This document shows, piece by piece, positions 61,896 to 64,000 of a DNA stretch of 64,000 nucleotides. The DNA is from Acidobacteriota bacterium (lineage in GTDB: Bacteria; Acidobacteriota; Blastocatellia; Pyrinomonadales; Pyrinomonadaceae). The stretch spans positions 1-64,000 of the forward strand of contig JAIVJI010000073.1 in assembly GCA_020200135.1 (NCBI GenBank). Direction: 5' to 3'. Under the pieces are notes generated by a model, which saw nothing but the letters and a program-made list of their open reading frames with translations, was not told where the DNA came from and searched no databases. Each line of letters begins with the position of its first letter. Position 1 is the first letter of the stretch. Both the position numbers and the translations under genes were made by a program.

Positions 61896-63863
61896 GTGGG
61901 AATAGCAGCCGCAGGGAGTGGGGCCGTGGTGAGGGGCAACCCCGCGAGGCCGTTCATGTGGGGCGCCGTCGCGCTGGGGGCGGGGGCGCTCGTCTACTCG
62001 GCGGCGACGCTGCCCGTCGCGCGGCTCGACGTGCGGTTCCTGCTCCTGGGGCTCCTCGTCTGCGTCAGCTCGCACGTGGCGGTGCGCATCCCGCGCGTGA
62101 GCGGGCGCATCACCGTCTCGGACACGCTCATCTTCCTGACGCTGCTGCTCTACGGCGGCGAGGCGGCCGTGCTGCTCTCGGCGCTCGAAGGCGTCTACGC
62201 GAGCTTACGCATCAGCCGGCGGGCCCTCACCATCTTCTTCAACTCGGCGGTGCTGGCGCTCTCGACCTTCCTCACGGCCTCGGCGCTGCGCGCGCTCTTC
62301 GGCGCGGCCGACCTCACGGGCGCGAACGACTACTCGGCCTACTCGCTCGCCGCCGTCTTCGTCATGGCGCTCGTGCAGTACGTCGCCAACACCGGCCTCA
62401 TCGCCGTCGAGAAGTCTCTGAAGCTCGGCGAGCGCTTCTGGGCGACGTGGAAGACCTACTACCTCTGGACTTCGGTGACCTACCTGGCCGGCGCTTCGGC
62501 CGCCGGCGCGACCGCGCGGCTCGTCCAGTCGGTCGGCTTCTACGCGGTGCTCGCCACGCTCCCCGTCATCGCCATCATCTACTTCACCTACCTGACCTAC
62601 CTCAAGAACATCGAAGCCTCCGAGGCGCACGTCGAAGAGCTTTCGCGCTACCTGCGCGAGCTGAAGCAGAGCGAGGCGCTGCGCGAGCAGATACTGCTGC
62701 GCGAGCAGGCGGCGCGCGCCGAGGCCGAGGCCGCCAACCGCGTCAAGGACGAATTCCTCTCGACCCTCTCGCACGAGCTGCGCACGCCGCTCACCTCCAT
62801 CATCGGCTGGACGAGCCTGATGCGCGCCGGCCAGGTGAGGGGCGAGGTGCAGTCGCAGGCACTCGAGACCATCGAGCGCAACGCGCGCGTCCAGTCGCGG
62901 CTCATCGACGACCTGCTCGACCTGTCGCGCATCATCTCTGGCAAGCTCCTCCTCGACACGCGCGAGGTCGAGCTGGCCTCGGTCGTCTCGAACTCCATCG
63001 ACGTGGTGCGGCCGGCCGCGAACGCGAAGGGCATCCGCCTGACCTACGAGTGCGAGCCGGGGGCGAAGACCATCTCGGGCGACTCGGCGCGTTTGCAGCA
63101 GGTGGCGTGGAACCTCCTGTCGAACGCGGTGAAGTTCACGCCGCAGGGGGGCGAGGTCTCCGTGAGACTCGCGCGCGACGGCGCGCGCGTCAGGCTCACG
63201 GTGGGCGACACGGGCAAGGGCATCGCGCCGGAGTTTCTGCCGCACGTCTTCGACCGCTTCCGCCAGGCCGACAGCGCGACGACGCGCTCGTACGGCGGGC
63301 TGGGTCTGGGCTTGGCCATCGTGCGCCACCTCGCCGAGCTGCACGGCGGCGACGTGCAGGCCGAGAGCGAGGGCGAGGGGCGCGGCTCGACCTTCTCGGT
63401 CACCTTCCCGCTCGCGCAGGCCCCGTGCGCGGGCGGGGACGAGGGGCCGCCGGCCGCGCGCGCGGGCGCGCGCCCCGAGGGGCTGGCGGGCGTGCGCGTG
63501 CTCGTCGTGGACGACGAGCTGGACACGCGCAAGCTCATCAGCACGGTCATCGAGCAGTCGGGCGCGGAGGTCACGGCCTGCGCGACGGCCGGCGAGGCGC
63601 TGGAGAAGCTGAAGACGTGGCGGCCGCACATCCTGATGAGCGACATCGGGATGCCGGGCGAGGACGGCTACCAGCTCATCCGCCGCGTGCGCGCGCTCCC
63701 GGCCGACGGCGGCGGACGCACGCCCGCCGCCGCGCTCACCGCCTACGCCCGCGACGAGGACCGCGCGCGCGCGCTCGCCGCCGGCTTCCAGCTCCACATC
63801 GCCAAGCCCTTCAGCCCCGGCGACCTCATCGCCGCCGTCGCGGACTTACGAAGTAGTCAGTAG
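61896..63863 (+). CDS. Hybrid membrane sensor histidine kinase with receiver
   Basis: A 655-aa protein. Six to eight membrane helices (~20-235; MWGAVALGAGALVYSAATL, LLLGLLVCVSSHVAVRI, VLATLPVIAIIYFTYLTYL) form a MASE-like sensor. A coiled coil leads to the H box EFLSTLSHELRTPLTSIIG, N box QQVAWNLLSNAVKFTPQGG, G1 VGDTGKGIAPEFL, G2 GLGLGLAIVRHLAELHGG, and a C-terminal receiver (VLVVDDELDTRKLISTV, HILMSDIGMPGEDGYQLI with Asp, AKPFSPGDL). GTG 61896 after GGAGGAG. Its TAG stop (63861) is the second of five TAGs spaced 7 nt. Confidence 0.92.
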   Translation: MGIAAAGSGAVVRGNPARPFMWGAVALGAGALVYSAATLPVARLDVRFLLLGLLVCVSSHVAVRIPRVSGRITVSDTLIFLTLLLYGGEAAVLLSALEGVYASLRISRRALTIFFNSAVLALSTFLTASALRALFGAADLTGANDYSAYSLAAVFVMALVQYVANTGLIAVEKSLKLGERFWATWKTYYLWTSVTYLAGASAAGATARLVQSVGFYAVLATLPVIAIIYFTYLTYLKNIEASEAHVEELSRYLRELKQSEALREQILLREQAARAEAEAANRVKDEFLSTLSHELRTPLTSIIGWTSLMRAGQVRGEVQSQALETIERNARVQSRLIDDLLDLSRIISGKLLLDTREVELASVVSNSIDVVRPAANAKGIRLTYECEPGAKTISGDSARLQQVAWNLLSNAVKFTPQGGEVSVRLARDGARVRLTVGDTGKGIAPEFLPHVFDRFRQADSATTRSYGGLGLGLAIVRHLAELHGGDVQAESEGEGRGSTFSVTFPLAQAPCAGGDEGPPAARAGARPEGLAGVRVLVVDDELDTRKLISTVIEQSGAEVTACATAGEALEKLKTWRPHILMSDIGMPGEDGYQLIRRVRALPADGGGRTPAAALTAYARDEDRARALAAGFQLHIAKPFSPGDLIAAVADLRSSQ

Positions 63864-63986
63864 ACAGTAGCCAGTAGCCGGTAGAAGAACGTCGGCGGCC
63901 GCGAGAGTTCATCAACTCGCGGCCGCCGACGTTTTAAGCGGCTCCGCCGGGCGGAGCCTACTGGCTACTGACTACCGTCTACTCAC
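63851..63986. repeat. Composite heptad element, AGTAGTC/CCAGTAG family
   Basis: Left arm 63851-63884 has TAG at 63854, 63861 (the real kinase stop), 63868, 63875 and 63882. Right arm 63957-63984 (CCTACTGGCTACTGACTACC...) is its complement. Between them lie two further hairpins (63888-63933 and 63941-63959). Same unit family as 27511-27620. Confidence 0.85.
63888..63936 (+). terminator. Rho-independent terminator inside the composite element
   Basis: AACGTCGGCGGCCGCGAG and CTCGCGGCCGCCGACGTT are perfect 18-bp complements with a 10-nt loop, followed by TT; it should end the kinase transcript. Confidence 0.7.
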
Positions 63987-64000
63987 CTTTCAGCGAGGCG

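Overview
The window is about 64 kb of very GC-rich bacterial chromosome with long, dense gene runs and no phage, plasmid or CRISPR signature. The gene set suggests an Acidobacteriota bacterium, probably class Blastocatellia: diaminopimelate-type murein recycling, VWFA-related secreted proteins, HYR/DUF11 secreted proteins, a stressosome, and large Wzm/Wzt plus tyrosine-kinase polysaccharide loci. This is an inference from gene content; no rRNA is present to confirm it.

Region 1 (1-17.9 kb, minus strand) is an O-antigen/surface-polysaccharide locus. It starts from a good promoter at 17.88-17.91 kb with the ABC exporter wzm-wzt. It continues through two methyltransferases, a FemAB-like and a NeuD-like acyltransferase, a five-bladed-propeller protein, two DegT aminotransferases, a TPR/GT41-like glycosyltransferase, several GT2 glycosyltransferases, rfbC and gmd. 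Many neighbours overlap by ATGA. Between 5.0 and 8.4 kb it holds broken pieces of genes: a frameshifted GT2, a Rossmann fragment, a truncated copy of the TPR glycosyltransferase and a GT2 scrap.

Region 2 (18-23.9 kb, minus) encodes secreted proteins: two paralogous beta-helix proteins, one with an internal 76-residue loss, flanking a large HYR/DUF11 protein with a frameshift near its signal peptide. Region 3 (24-34 kb, plus) is a second polysaccharide locus: GT2, methyltransferase, rfbB, rfbD, a Wzc-like tyrosine kinase, a hexapeptide acyltransferase, two DegT aminotransferases and a WbpB-like dehydrogenase. It ends in a wrecked GH47 mannosidase.

Region 4 (34.7-45.7 kb, plus) holds a secreted RidA, a YitT protein, a HerA ATPase, a low-GC pentapeptide/channel-like protein, and an RsbR-RsbS-RsbT-(HATPase+SpoIIE)-histidine kinase stressosome module running into mpl. 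Region 5 (45.7-49.4 kb, minus) is a compact operon of a 664-aa ferritin-like enzyme with a Cys-rich tail, an MNIO (DUF692) maturase and a DUF2063 partner. Region 6 (49.7-63.9 kb) contains a beta-helix protein, a DICT fragment, pta, a gutted btpA, a VWFA protein, an HD-GYP regulator, an orphan DNA methyltransferase, tRNA-Leu(CAA), pirin, a lipoprotein, a subtilase with GDGVIT repeats, and a hybrid histidine kinase.

Two patterns cut across the window. First, about a dozen intergenic hairpins are built from tandem 7-nt (once 9-nt) units. Their units differ between loci, but in many of them stop triplets recur exactly every 7 nt, so all three frames close within 21 nt. The real stop codon of at least seven neighbouring genes is one of these triplets. 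They mostly lie between co-directional genes. Second, several otherwise well-conserved genes (mpl, the MNIO gene, btpA, one beta-helix gene, GH47) have lost internal segments, most of them in frame. This is either real decay or an assembly artefact, and read mapping would decide.
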